Origin: Owenia fusiformis
Lineage: Eukaryota > Annelida > Polychaeta > Sabellida > Oweniidae
Direction: 5' to 3'
DNA: 64,000 nt
Assembly: GCA_903813345.2 (NCBI GenBank)
Contig: CAIIXF020000008.1
Coordinates: forward strand, 10,567,278-10,631,277
Part shown: positions 54,901 through 61,426 of the stretch, piece after piece
How the letters are laid out: each line of letters begins with the position of its first letter
Position numbering within the stretch: position 1 is the first letter of the stretch
Notes under the pieces: model-generated
What the model saw: only the letters and a program-made list of their open reading frames with translations
What the model was told of the DNA's origin: nothing
Database searches by the model: none
Position numbers and translations under genes: made by a program

Positions 54901-57133
54901 AAAACTTGTCAATCTCATCGCTGATATCATTTCCTGTTCTGGTTGACCACTTGTTCCCAGCATTGCAATCACTATGGCTGTTGTTATACTGATTGGTCCA
55001 AAGAAGAGGTTTCCTGGATCATTTCCTCCTGTGCTTGCCTCCTCTAGGAGCTTGTTGTAGATGTCTAGGGAGAACTGATTGTGGGCCTGGGCTACCTCCT
55101 CTACTAGTACATTATGGACCATCCCACAACAAAGAAGCAACAGCGTTACCAAAATGATCTGACTCTTTAATGGCTCCATATCTAGCTTTCTATTGCCCTC
55201 TAAAAATTAAAAATAAAATAAATATCAGTATTTTCATCATATTTTTGACAAATTATTTTAATAGATTTAGAAAATGACATATTATTTACCTGTTCACCTT
55301 TTTAATTTCACCTGACTAATGATTCCCCATCCAACCTGTTCTTTTATCTTGGGACATCTGTCATGTTTATACTCACAAAATGCTGATGCACAATGATTGT
55401 TATTTCTGGCAATAATCAAAGTCTGTGGAATTGTTGAATAGGCCACTCGTCCCTCTGTCTGTCCATCCATATACCTCTTTACCAATTTGGATAATATTTA
55501 GGATAAAACTGCTTTATTACAACCTCTGTCTAAGAGAACATCCCTGAAAATGACATTTTAAGCTAATACTTGAATGCTTCTTTCCCAACTTTGGTTAGCC
55601 TAGAATAAAAAAAAACTCAATAGGTTTACAATCTCTGATCTCTGACAATTTCCAAATTGACCTTCGAATTCAAAATAGCCCCCACTTTCTTTCATGACAT
55701 AATTTTCACCAAAATATGTCACTTTTACTGCCTGGTTTTCTTATTATGGAATGAAGTCATACAATTTGAAAAGTGAGTGATTTGATAAGATTGTTTGGTG
55801 GAATTTGCTTCTCTGTGGAGCTGCTGCTTTTCTCGTTTCATTTGTATTGGATTAAATGCCAGATGAAGTTCCTGGTGTCTGTTGTTCATTAAGATTATTA
55901 AATTTTGAGTTTGATTATTTATATGAATGCTAGACTAGAGTGCTGATAGAGCATGATGAAGGATTTTTGATATTTTGCATTACTCTCTCAATAATTTTTA
56001 GGAAAGGATGGGTATGGATATGGTGAACTTTTTCAACATACATTTCTCTTAAACCAGTCATCAAAAAATTCTGAAAATTTTATACATCGTCAATTTAATG
56101 GTTATCTTTTGAATGGTAACAAGATAATTTGAAATAAATATGTATACTTTTCTCTTTTATTGTTTTAGAAAACACATCAGACACTTCTTTTGTTCTTGGT
56201 ATCATATTTTCAGAATGAAATGAAACATCTTTCCGAGCCTCATTGGAAAAAAATGACATAAACAAAAAGTGTTTAGGTCTCTCAATATTGTAATTGTATA
56301 AAGGAAAGTTTGGTTGATTTAAAAAAGTATCTTTTTTGAAATAAAAGGTTTATCTTAATTTTTATCTATTTTGGGGGTTTTTGTTTTAATTTTTTGAATA
56401 CTTGTTGTTAAATCAACCAAAATTTCCTTTGTATAACTATAATATTGATAGGTCTAGGAAAATGTTGTATATGCTATTTTGTTCCAACAAGGTTATTTTA
56501 TTTCATTCTCAAGAATTTGTAATAAGGAACAAAATTGAACTAAAAAAAAATGTTAACAAAAACAGTTACTGGGGTATATGAAATATATATAAAAAATATT
56601 CGCATTAAATTGTTGTAATAAAATTGTTGTCAATCAGTCAAAATTACCTAAAGGACCGTGTTTTTTACAGAGTGTTCTCAATAATTGGTTTAAGAGAAAC
56701 ACATGGCAACACCTTTTATTATCTGACCACCAGAAGTGGCGACATATTGTTATAGTCTCCAACTTGTTTTGTGGATGGTGTTTGGTGGTTGGTGTTTGGC
56801 TCTCAGCATCTGTAGCAAATGGCAGGTGGTAAGATTTGCATGCCATTGCCTTGTTTCTTTATGCATCTAACATGTCTATTTCTGATTTTTATCTTACTCG
56901 ATACACAAACAGGTATGTTATTGTTTTCAGGCATTTTTGAGTCTAAGGTACGATATTATTCACGTGTGCCATATTTTATTTTCCAGGTGAGGAACGTACC
57001 AGCCAACATCTTCCATTCTGCAGAATACATTGCCAAAATTAAAAAAGTAAGCGTAGAAGACGTCATCAGAATAACAACTGAGAATGCTTTGAGACTTTTT
57101 CCAAAACTGACTAGATATATGAAAAAAATATGA
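4783..57133 (+). CDS. TATDN3: TATDN3-like TatD metal-dependent DNase, 5' partial, multi-exon
   Basis: Joined exons read as a TatD-family hydrolase most like animal TATDN3, a putative metal-dependent deoxyribonuclease with a TIM-barrel fold. Exons: 4783-4815, 5237-5310, 5586-5676, 5896-5958, 6582-6691, 6896-6951, 9834-9946 (or alternative 9998-10113), 10684-10764 and 56987-57133. All have AG acceptors and GT donors. Their sum is 768 nt, 255 codons plus stop, with no frame break. Motifs in order: [18 protein letters not shown] (metal-ligand Glu), [12 protein letters not shown] (ligand His), LLHAFDG (ligand His), [15 protein letters not shown] (ligand Asp) and the C-terminal SAEYIAKIK. Vertebrate TATDN3 is about 274 residues, so roughly 20 N-terminal residues with the His-x-His motif are missing. 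I found no exon for them between 1 and 4782, so exon 1 probably lies upstream. The last intron is 46.2 kb and contains two serpin genes on the other strand. Confidence 0.92.
6015..6251. mobile_element. Short copy of the C/G-run TIR element
   Basis: The ends acagggtatcccgaaag and ctttcggggcatcctgta are imperfect inverted repeats followed inside by runs of C or G. The internal sequence matches the longer element at 60776-61426 (for example ttgccaagtatcatggttca), so this is a deletion derivative inside a TATDN3 intron. Confidence 0.7.
7739..9564. mobile_element. TA-flanked 1.8-kb TIR element with foldback and tandem core
   Basis: The terminal repeats are about 35 bp (cagggtgttaaaaaaaacgc at 7741; its inverse ends at 9562), flanked by TA on both sides, as in Tc1/mariner-type insertions. 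Inner arms are also inverted: the stretch around 8120-8256 pairs with 8300-8440 (ttttgaccatgactgtaaag). A nested tandem array occupies 8501-9310. There is no transposase, so it is non-autonomous. It lies in the TATDN3 intron before exon 7a. Confidence 0.75.
8501..9310. repeat. Five tandem copies of a ~162-bp unit
   Basis: cttgtctacaggtttc recurs at 8501, 8663, 8824, 8986 and 9148, a period of 161-162 bp. Units share gattttccgtcctaaa. Copies are about 90% or more alike by eye. Sequences like aggtacgatattgt flank the array (8456 and 9322). Confidence 0.85.
9834..9946 (+). CDS. TATDN3: TATDN3 alternative exon 7a
   Basis: This 113-nt exon starts with two bases that complete the Gly codon begun at 6951 and ends at a codon boundary. 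It reads [12 protein letters not shown] and continues to ...[17 protein letters not shown] matches the conserved TatD motif whose His is a metal ligand, so this copy is the one that resembles known TATDN3 proteins. The donor is GTACAT at 9947. A second, homologous exon lies 51 bp downstream in the same splice phases. Confidence 0.9.
9998..10113 (+). CDS. TATDN3: TATDN3 alternative exon 7b (duplicate of 7a)
   Basis: This 116-nt exon has the same entry and exit phases as 7a and an intact 38-codon frame plus the split Gly. It reads [20 protein letters not shown] and ends ...[12 protein letters not shown]. About half the residues match 7a by eye. The metal-ligand His is kept (VLHNF), but the neighbouring Asp of FDG becomes Gly and one residue is inserted after PP. 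The acceptor is tcaatag and the donor is GTTAGA, which looks weaker than that of 7a. The clean frame, kept splice sites and conservative changes suggest a functional alternative exon and not a relic. No expression evidence is available here. Confidence 0.8.
10160..10640. repeat. Repeat-family copy upstream of TATDN3 exon 8
   Basis: Begins ggccccatgcaaagtttg and shares blocks with 11350-11850 and 44256-45087, including tttagatttttggatcatca and a segment with aatgcatttttctgaaccat. It ends within about 40 bases of exon 8. Confidence 0.6.
10684..10764 (+). CDS. TATDN3: TATDN3 exon 8 (ETDSP motif)
   Basis: A 27-codon exon in phase 0 at both ends, starting [10 protein letters not shown] after ttgcag and ending GPEKQ before GTAAGT. 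It carries [15 protein letters not shown], the TatD motif whose Asp is a metal ligand. Copies of one repeat family lie on either side (about 10160-10640 and 11350-11850). The next exon is 46,222 bases downstream. Confidence 0.9.
11261..11316. repeat. (CCAT)n microsatellite
   Basis: Imperfect run of CCAT units broken by cgtc and caatctg. Confidence 0.9.
11350..11850. repeat. Repeat-family copy downstream of TATDN3 exon 8
   Basis: Starts ggccccattcagtttagg and shares tttagatttttagatcatc with the copy at 10160, and catgacttgaaaaactat plus aatgtaccattgg with the complete copy at 44256-45087. A CCAT microsatellite precedes it. Confidence 0.6.
12340..12490. repeat. Repeat paired in inverted orientation with 46465-46620
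   Basis: gacagaatatgagcctttct at 12437 is the inverse of sequence near 46498-46520, and acgtgcttttggagtcaaat matches atttga-type sequence near 46550. The two copies lie outside the large array, 34 kb apart. Confidence 0.6.
12505..15290. mobile_element. Nested foldback element complex
   Basis: Three inverted pairs are nested. Outer: 12505-12762 with 15092-15290 (sharing cacaaaatccatcatatttc and its inverse). Second: 12797-13003 with 13203-13409 (gtgatgtcatcaactctcaa with ttgagagtcgatgacatcac). Third: 14165-14345 with 14555-14740 (cgatgcataacattctaaag and its inverse). The intervening 13410-14160 and 14740-15090 show no gene. A LINE fragment abuts the right end. Confidence 0.65.
15290..15937 (+). 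mobile_element. 5'-truncated LINE, ORF2 C-terminal end
   Basis: The open frame 15323-15937 (204 codons) has the C-terminal features of a non-LTR retrotransposon ORF2: [20 protein letters not shown], then a zinc-knuckle [20 protein letters not shown] with spacing C-x2-C-x8-H-x4-C. No reverse-transcriptase motifs are present, so the copy is 5'-truncated and dead. Its 3' flank ends in an ATA-rich tail near 16138-16160, exactly where the large repeat array starts. The clade cannot be assigned from this part. Confidence 0.75.
16195..16375. repeat. gctgagtaagta minisatellite, type-A module head
   Basis: About a dozen 12-bp units of the form gtagctgagtag. The same type recurs at about 26540-26760, 27800-28030, 36110-36340, 37830-38040 and 39610-39710, always directly after agactccagat(tgattta) of a module head. 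Confidence 0.85.
17195..17305. repeat. ctggacttggac minisatellite
   Basis: Short units of ggacctggac and gacttggac. Similar tracts lie at about 41345-41415 and 41540-41635. They seem to grow out of the gacctag motif of the units. Confidence 0.75.
29735..29925. repeat. ggata/ggaag purine minisatellite, type-C module head
   Basis: Purine-rich tract of aggatag, aggaag and agaata units. Counterparts follow other type-C heads at about 31150-31330, 33160-33350, 34570-34770, 40650-40845 and 42325-42535, with a smaller one at 41405-41520. Confidence 0.85.
32940..33045. repeat. Mini-hairpin cluster (2 units)
   Basis: Two units of agactccagat-loop-atctggagtct separated by taataataagaaaactgacg. The hairpin word is the same agactccagat found at every module head. 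Confidence 0.85.
35887..36047. repeat. Mini-hairpin cluster (3 units)
   Basis: Three agactccagat/atctggagtct hairpins with loops tgat, gaa and tttca, followed directly by aataactaga and a new module head. Single hairpins also occur at 40386-40411 and 42178-42203. Confidence 0.85.
43665..43992. repeat. Mini-hairpin cluster (6 units)
   Basis: Six regularly spaced hairpins (agactccagat, short loop, atctggagtct) with near-identical linkers containing gaaaactggcaaaagcaata. The spacing is about 54-62 bp. Followed at once by a module head at 44011. Confidence 0.88.
44256..45087. mobile_element. 832-bp TTAA-flanked element inserted in the array
   Basis: Inverted ends agtccccgtctaaagttt and aaactttagatggggact are flanked by TTAA at 44252-44255 and 45088-45091. 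The uninterrupted target ggtttaaagattc is present in sister modules (for example near 21570), which fixes both the boundaries and the duplication. TTAA duplication is typical of piggyBac-type transposons. No transposase is present. Confidence 0.85.
46345..46455. repeat. Terminal mini-hairpin pair of the array
   Basis: Two agactccagat/atctggagtct hairpins with gaaaacaggcaaaaacaata and gaaaactggcaaaagcaata linkers, ending aataactagag. The array stops here. Confidence 0.85.
46465..46620. repeat. Inverted partner of 12340-12490
   Basis: Sequence such as gaagaaaggctcatattctg is the inverse of the copy near 12440. It starts immediately where the module array ends. Confidence 0.6.
46621..48160. other. 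No gene recognised
   Basis: AT-rich intronic sequence of TATDN3. Open frames of 72 and 79 codons at 47121 and 47454 show no recognisable motif. Some non-repeat, GC-richer patches (about 47590-47690) were examined without a match. Confidence 0.5.
48162..48670. mobile_element. Foldback element overlapping the serpin A stop codon
   Basis: Arms of about 75 bp: 48162-48236 and 48595-48670 are inverted copies (left contains cacggacgtcaagta and gcatagattatttagaggac). The interior of about 360 bp is non-coding. The right arm covers the last two codons and the TAA of serpin A exon 3. Confidence 0.8.
48664..48815 (-). CDS. Serpin A exon 3 (VWC-like cysteine-rich tail)
   Basis: Acceptor ttttcag; the first two bases complete Cys with the T at 49294. 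The peptide reads [17 protein letters not shown], then [20 protein letters not shown], then WCW, and ends EEKLGSR. The spacing C-x2-DG-x2-Y-R-x-G plus C-x4-C-x-C-x7-C resembles a single VWC domain. The paralogue has the same layout with different residues, supporting a real exon. The last codons and the TAA fall inside the arm of a foldback repeat (48162-48670), so the present C terminus may have been altered by that insertion. Confidence 0.72.
48664..51195 (-). CDS. Secreted serpin A with C-terminal VWC-like tail
   Basis: Three coding exons on the minus strand: 51195-50106, 49509-49294 and 48815-48664. Total 1458 nt, 485 residues plus stop. A hydrophobic signal segment ([10 protein letters not shown]) follows MEKFKS. 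The serpin fold is clear: [13 protein letters not shown], the hinge [11 protein letters not shown] across the exon 1/2 junction, and the ADHPFLFVI signature with FMGRVV near the end of the fold. NCT, NKT and NLS are possible N-glycosylation sites. After the fold come a Thr-rich linker ([18 protein letters not shown]) and a Cys-rich tail encoded by exon 3. The canonical small-residue hinge implies an inhibitory serpin that traps a protease; the target is unknown. The gene lies inside the last TATDN3 intron on the opposite strand, and its paralogue lies 1.2 kb upstream. Confidence 0.88.
49294..49509 (-). CDS. Serpin A exon 2 (reactive-centre loop and strand cap)
   Basis: Acceptor tttcag at 49510; donor T|GTGAGT at 49293. 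The exon starts (G)[19 protein letters not shown] and includes ADHPFLFVI and [10 protein letters not shown]. Aligned by the Ser-Ile pair to alpha-1-antitrypsin, P1 would be Thr and P1' Ser, which is tentative because loop lengths vary. The frame would stop at TGA (49283) if the donor were not used, but the paralogue keeps the same GTGAGT at the same codon and both have a matching downstream exon. Confidence 0.85.
49778..49866 (+). pseudogene. Isolated first-exon-like fragment, possibly Crypton/DUF3504-type
   Basis: ATG followed by [18 protein letters not shown] and [11 protein letters not shown], then AG|GTAATA. It looks like a 5' coding exon with a donor. The style (MA..RF..L.E.D...LL....A.NTKR) recalls the N termini of Crypton-derived or ZMYM/DUF3504-like proteins that are abundant in invertebrates, but this is recognition from memory with low certainty. 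I saw no matching second exon on the plus strand. It sits inside serpin A intron 1 on the opposite strand and is followed by a long palindrome (49893-50058), so a stranded transposon fragment is the likeliest reading. Confidence 0.35.
49893..50058. repeat. Long palindrome in serpin A intron 1
   Basis: aacaaatatttcactctatt at 49907 pairs with its inverse ending near 50043, and gtgatattccac pairs with gtggaatatcac around a short centre (49969-49983). This is an almost continuous hairpin of about 70 bp per arm, 50 bases from the exon 1 donor. Confidence 0.85.
50106..51195 (-). CDS. Serpin A exon 1 (signal peptide and main fold)
   Basis: Start ATG at 51195-51193; the frame is open for 363 codons, then the donor G|GTAAAG at 50105. 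The split Gly is P15 of the reactive loop. The same ATG context and N terminus occur in the paralogue. The open frame runs past the donor to 50017, but that extra peptide has no serpin character and enters a palindromic repeat. The acceptor of a preceding 5' untranslated intron may lie at ggtag just upstream of the ATG, by analogy with the paralogue. Confidence 0.88.
51330..51500. repeat. ~58-bp tandem repeat upstream of serpin A
   Basis: Alternating words aaaaagtgatatcccatttt and aaaaatgatgtcccattaat, about three units, in the likely 5' leader intron of serpin A. Confidence 0.75.
51591..51712 (-). promoter_or_regulatory. Serpin A upstream leader exon/promoter candidate
   Basis: A block shared with the region upstream of serpin B. 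It holds a donor-like ACAG|GTAAAT at 51597/51596, a TATAAA on the minus strand at 51646-51641, and a conserved stretch around TGCATCAGCATTTTG. The paralogous conservation suggests a non-coding first exon and promoter. The exact transcription start cannot be fixed from sequence. Confidence 0.4.
52401..52537 (-). CDS. Serpin B exon 3 (VWC-like cysteine-rich tail)
   Basis: Acceptor attttag; CA completes Ser with the T at 53058, then the peptide reads [20 protein letters not shown] followed by [17 protein letters not shown] and ends KEAYLC. The pattern C-x2-DG-x2-Y-R-x-G-x2-LP and C-x4-C-x-C-x6-C matches the tail of serpin A and the general plan of VWC domains. It is strongly basic ([17 protein letters not shown]), which could favour binding to acidic glycans; that is inference. 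Confidence 0.72.
52401..55179 (-). CDS. Secreted serpin B with C-terminal VWC-like tail
   Basis: Paralogue of serpin A with the same exon layout: 55179-54096, 53276-53058 and 52537-52401. Total 1440 nt, 479 residues plus stop. The signal segment ([12 protein letters not shown]) is followed by the serpin fold with [13 protein letters not shown] and the hinge [11 protein letters not shown], an excellent inhibitory consensus. The fold ends [10 protein letters not shown], then a Thr-rich linker and a basic, Cys-rich tail. It is very similar to serpin A over the core, including silent positions, so the duplication is recent or subject to conversion. Divergence concentrates in the reactive loop, the region around [13 protein letters not shown], and the tail. 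A possible minus-strand poly(A) signal lies at 52101-52106. Confidence 0.88.
52886..52967. mobile_element. 82-bp hairpin MITE
   Basis: The ends taccggattttctcgc and gcgagaaaatccggta are perfect 16-bp inverted repeats around a short centre. It lies in serpin B intron 2. Confidence 0.8.
53058..53276 (-). CDS. Serpin B exon 2 (reactive-centre loop and strand cap)
   Basis: Acceptor ttttag at 53277, donor T|GTGAGT at 53057. It starts (G)[20 protein letters not shown] and rejoins near identity with serpin A at [12 protein letters not shown]. The loop is one residue longer than in serpin A. Thr-Ser before Ile again suggests a Thr at P1, but P6-P2 are ILIET here against TVGT in A, which would change protease specificity. 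Confidence 0.86.
53465..54090. repeat. Two tandem 312-bp palindromic units in serpin B intron 1
   Basis: tatcgtatgatctgtaaaat starts at 53465 and again at 53777, an offset of 312. Each unit holds two hairpins: one built on ctgagattgtcccc and one on attgaatgatttgaagtgca with its inverse. The second unit ends at the exon 1 donor. Readthrough into it explains the long apparent open frame of serpin B. Confidence 0.85.
54096..55179 (-). CDS. Serpin B exon 1 (signal peptide and main fold)
   Basis: ATG at 55179-55177, donor G|GTAAAT at 54095, same split Gly as serpin A. The open frame continues to 53938, but that part is encoded by an intronic palindromic repeat and would be used only if the intron were retained. 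The sequence ttttag at 55206-55200 just upstream of the ATG looks like the acceptor of a 5' untranslated intron. Confidence 0.88.
55281..55410 (-). promoter_or_regulatory. Serpin B upstream leader exon/promoter candidate
   Basis: Counterpart of the serpin A block: donor-like ACAG|GTAAAT at 55290/55289, minus-strand TATAAA at 55371-55366, and the conserved TGCATCAGCATTTTG stretch. A fitting acceptor (ttttag) lies at 55206-55200, so a short 5' untranslated intron of about 90 bases is plausible. Confidence 0.4.
55500..56800. other. Serpin B upstream region, partly paralogous to serpin A upstream
   Basis: Around 55910-56000 the sequence (for example gctgatagagcatgatgaag) resembles 51840-51890, so the duplicated block extends several hundred bases upstream of each gene. 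No gene is seen. A ggtgtttggtggttggtgtt tract near 56775 resembles ones near 5030 and 58400. Confidence 0.5.
56987..57133 (+). CDS. TATDN3: TATDN3 terminal exon
   Basis: Forty-eight codons plus TGA follow the acceptor ttccag. The peptide begins [20 protein letters not shown] and ends LTRYMKKI; it matches the C terminus of TATDN3 proteins (vertebrate copies have VRNEP and SAEYIA at the same place). An open frame extends upstream to 56819 but has no family similarity, and the acceptor fits the phase-0 donor at 10765. A short stretch just upstream (about 56945-56970) resembles a piece of the repeat near 9322. Confidence 0.92.
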   Translation: MRNVPANIFHSAEYIAKIKKVSVEDVIRITTENALRLFPKLTRYMKKI

Positions 57134-58500
57134 TATCGACTTACTATGTGAACTATGTGAAATAGATCTTTAATCATTTAGATGCAAAAAAGAGTGGCTT
57201 TGTGAAACAATTTTATGTCAAGCTAATTGTATTTGAGGTAATAATTAGCCTCAGTTGGTGTGCTAAAGGATTCAGTTGTATGCTGATGTGGTAGAATAGT
57301 GGCATATAAAGAATAATCATGGACTACATGGACTAACAGAAAGTTTCCAGTTCATTTTTGTAAGTTTGTGAAAAATATGTACATTGAAAAAATGCAAATT
57401 ATGTTTTTAAATAAATATGACTTTTCTCTAAGAAAGTATTGATTGATCAATATTTTAATATCTGAATATTTTTCATTTACATCAGAGGATGTATGATGAT
57501 ATGTATATTTGCTTGAATATGTCAAAGTCATAACCATTGATGGGCAATTTATTCCTCTGCTATTTGATATGCTATTTGATTGTCATCCTTGTTATTTGCA
57601 ATAAAATTGTAATAAATGCAAACTGACTTCTGTATGACATTGTAAAGAAAATGTGGCTATAGCTTGATATCAATGACTCAGCCACAAAGGGCAGCATTTG
57701 AGAAATAACTCAGGGTAAATTATTATATTTAATTTCCCCCTTTGTGTACTGTGTGATACACTTAATTTGGCTACTGTTTTAATTTGACAGATAGAAGAAA
57801 TCTGCCAAATTAAAAATCCACCAATCAATTTTTGAATATCCTCAGTTAATTTGTAATTTGCAATTATTTCACTTTAGATGTTAGTGCTATACCAAGATTT
57901 ACAATAAGTAGAACACAGGATTCTGAAATGCTTATTTCCAGATCAATGATAGAAGTTAAGTGTATCTACAGTATTTGTATGTATCTTTATTTATCCCACA
58001 TCAAAGTGGATTTAATTTGAATTTATGTTACATGTACATTGTTGCTAATAATCCAATAGCGTGAATTGGATATTAAAACCATTATAATTATGGAATATAA
58101 TATGATACATCCCATATTATGTTTTATAATATTACTAGTCAATATATATTTATTAAAATGATTACTTTTTTATTATTGTTATCTTGATTTTATTGGTGGT
58201 AAATGGATGGATGGCTTCATATTCTTATAAAATAAGTTGACTTCTATGTTACACCCACCCTTTATTACATGTATTAATGTTTCTCAGGCCATGCCTGTTC
58301 CACTCATTTTCTCTCCAAAAATTCTTTGATTTTTATGTCAGCACCAAAAATTGACATATTGTTTTGGTCTCGGTTTTTCTGATGCGGTTGGCAACTGGCA
58401 GTTGGTGATCGGCTGTTGGTGTCTGTAAACAAATGGTGGTGACACTCATTTCTTCCTTGTTTGTGTTTTCAAACAGCACGTTACCTTTCCACCACTATGA
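57134..58500 (+). other. TATDN3 3' untranslated and flanking sequence
   Basis: AT-rich sequence with several AATAAA words. No further coding frame is supported. Confidence 0.5.
57410..57415 (+). terminator. Candidate polyadenylation signal of TATDN3
   Basis: AATAAA 277 bases after the TGA. Further copies at 57600-57605 and 57611-57616 could serve as alternatives. In an AT-rich region such hexamers also arise by chance, so the choice is uncertain. Confidence 0.4.
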
Positions 58501-58519
58501 TATTTTATTTCTGGTTACA

Positions 58520-58750
58520 AATTTTTGAAATTTTATTTCAGGGTACCATTTTTAGAATTGATTTTCTGGGTACCAATTTTGATATTTTATTCTTGGGTAC
58601 CATTGTAAGAATTATTTTTCTAGGTACCATTTTTGATATTTTATTCCTGGGTACCATTTTTAGAATTATTTTTCTAGGTACCATTTTTGATATTTATTCC
58701 TGAGTACCCATTTTTAAAATTGTTTTTCTGGGTACCATTTTTGATATTCT
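58520..58750. repeat. gggtaccattttt tandem repeat
   Basis: Units of about 35-37 bp alternate the words gggtaccatttttgatattt and aggtaccatttttagaatt-like forms. The 80-codon frame across it is hydrophobic repeat translation, not a gene. Confidence 0.8.
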
Positions 58751-60775
58751 ATTCCTGGGAACAATTTTTGATATTTCATCTATGAGTACAATTTGATATT
58801 TTGTTTCTTGGTAGCATTTTTTATATATCCATATTTTATTTCTGGGTTCCGTTTTGATATTTCTGTTTGCCATTTACATATTTTATTTGTGGGCTCCATT
58901 TCTGCAGAGGGACCTTGTATACAGATATAATGGGATTCATAAGGTCACCTCCTTTGAGCTACAATTTAAACAAGCTCAGCATCCTGTTGATGATCTAATA
59001 ACTAAAACAAGTCAATAAAAAGGTATAAGTCACATAAGTCGTATAAGTGCATATCATGGAATAATATTTGTGTTATGCAAGGGGCTACTAACACTTCAAA
59101 ATAAAAAAAATTGTAATTTTCCCTAACTTGGATTATAATTTTGTTAATTTCTCCTGTTCATAATTTAAATAAAGTATTTATAGTTTATTTCAAAAGGCAA
59201 CCTTATAAGGTACTTTAGCCAAATATGGTCATATATACTATATCTAGTATACTGTTGATTCTACTCTACCACTGCATACACTTTTTTCTGATAATATTTC
59301 TGATAATATTTCTGATAATAGACAAAAGCCAACATCAGAAAACGCAAAACTATTCAAAGCCCCATAAACAAGCTGAAGTAGAGATTTTAATTTTTTTATT
59401 TTAACCAAGGTTGCATATAAAAGTAGATGAAATGTCAATCTGACTTCTGATCCAGTAAATTGGGAGACATACTTCCCTATTTATCCAAGGACATGCTATA
59501 CCATTATAAAGGATGGTTCCATTATGGACCTTGAAATGTAAAAATGGACTCGACTGGTAATAAATCGGGTCAATAAAAGTAACATTGAGCTAAGATTACA
59601 CACAGTTAAGTCCAACAAGGAGAAGTAAGTTCAAATGAGGACATATAAAAAACCAATGCTTCTACACAAAATTGTTTGAGGACAACGTCAGGTTATGCAT
59701 TTTTTAGCTAACTAACAACTTCATATTGAGGTCATGTAATTTCAACCTGAGTTCATTCTGAATGTGTACTAATTACTTAAGACCCTGTCAGGACAGGGTG
59801 AGGAGAGCTTCAGTTCAATATTGATTTCTGTCAGTCCTTACATGTCAGACTGTAAAAAATGTGGAATCAGGTGAGGGTTTACACCTTGAGGCATCCTGAC
59901 ATGGGAGTGACCTGATGGATAAAGCTAAACAGTTATTAATGTAGAAGTGGCAATTCTAAGATGGTATTATAAAGGCTCATTTGCATTTATTGTATCATTT
60001 AAAATAAACTTTTGAACATTTTTCGTGCACAATGACGTTCATATGAACTTATTTCTTGCATTTCTTCAATAGGGCCGGGCTCTCTCACATCCTTGGGTCT
60101 AAGGGTATTTCACTTCTTTCCATAATAAGTAATAAATGAAGTCCTTTGAACGAATCGAAGGATGCTGTTTCAGGGTTCAATATATTTTAAGAACGTTGAA
60201 TAAACCATTCAAAATTGCACATAAAATGTATTTGCATGTCTCAATTACTAAAGCTACCATATTTGTATGTGTTGGTCAATTGGAGGGTATTCAATTTTCA
60301 ATAAAGGTGTATTGATACATTTACTTGCATTTGAAATGGAAAAAAGTTATTTTATGACCTTTAATAAAATTAGTAAAGTGCCTGATACCAAGAATAGCTG
60401 CTGGTTCTTTACTCATAATTAAGGGGTCAACACTATATATATATAGAGAGCTCAGTATAAAACAAGCAGTTACTAGATTTAAAACTGCATGTATTTCAGC
60501 TTCAGTTATCACTTATGGTTCTTTGATTAAAAAGTTAAAGTGTGTCTCTTTATCAAACGCTCGCTTTATATGTGTTATGGTATTTTTGTTTTAGAATAAT
60601 ATAAAATCCCAATCAGAAATACTGTTAGTTTTTTTCTTTCAACATCCACCCTTTGCGCGCAGGGTCTAGTTATAAACTGCCAAGACAAGACAAAGCTCTC
60701 TTTTAAGAAGTAAAAGTCGAACGAATGCAAAGGGTAACCCTGCTAAGATTTAGACCTTCGTTAGGAAGTTGCATA
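58751..60775. other. No gene recognised
   Basis: AT-rich sequence. A small tctgataatatt triplicate lies at about 59288-59322. No frame has a recognisable product. Confidence 0.45.
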
Positions 60776-61426
60776 TACAGGGTGTCCCGAAAGTATGCCC
60801 CCCCCCCTAGGCAGACATATACCAGTGCCGTCATAGTATGTGTTATATATCATTTTAAAGCTTATCCAAAGTTACATTGATTCACCAAGTATCATGGTTC
60901 AACTCTCAAATGTGAAAAAATTACAGACATTTCAAAATTTAGTGTTTGGTCAAAATTAAGTTCAATTTTACACCAAATCACTAGTCAATGTGTCCTTATG
61001 GGCCATCTTAACAGCAGCAATTTTTTCGGATCGGATGGATATTGAGTTGGAAAAAGAGAACGGTGAGGGTAGAAATTCTAAGGAAACTCTTCTAAAGTGG
61101 CTTAACAGGTTTTAAGAGGGTTATAAAATTCCACACCCCTATTTGAAGGGCTTTTAAGGTCATATCTGAAAATAATTGCTGCTGTTAACATGGCCAAGGG
61201 GGGGGGGACTCATTGACTAGTTATGTGGTGTAAAATTGAACTTTATTTTAACAAAACACTAACTTTTAAAACGACTGTAACTTTTTCCCATTTGGGAGTT
61301 AAACCATGATACTTGGTAAATCAATGTAACTTTGGATAAACTTTAAAATGATATATGACACATACTATGAGGACAATGGAATATGTCTGCCTAGGGGGGG
61401 GGGGCATACTTTCGGGACACCCTGTA
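60776..61426. mobile_element. 651-bp foldback TIR element with C/G runs
   Basis: Inverted ends tacagggtgtcccgaaagta followed by a run of C, and at the other side a run of G followed by the inverse. The inversion continues inward for about 220-260 bp (for example attgctgctgttaacatggc against its partner near 61010). The TA ends suggest Tc1/mariner-like insertion. No transposase. A shorter relative lies at 6015-6251. Confidence 0.8.

Noticed and set aside
58461-58703. 80-codon frame rich in ILFLGTIF
   Set aside because: It is a translation of the gggtaccattttt tandem repeat.
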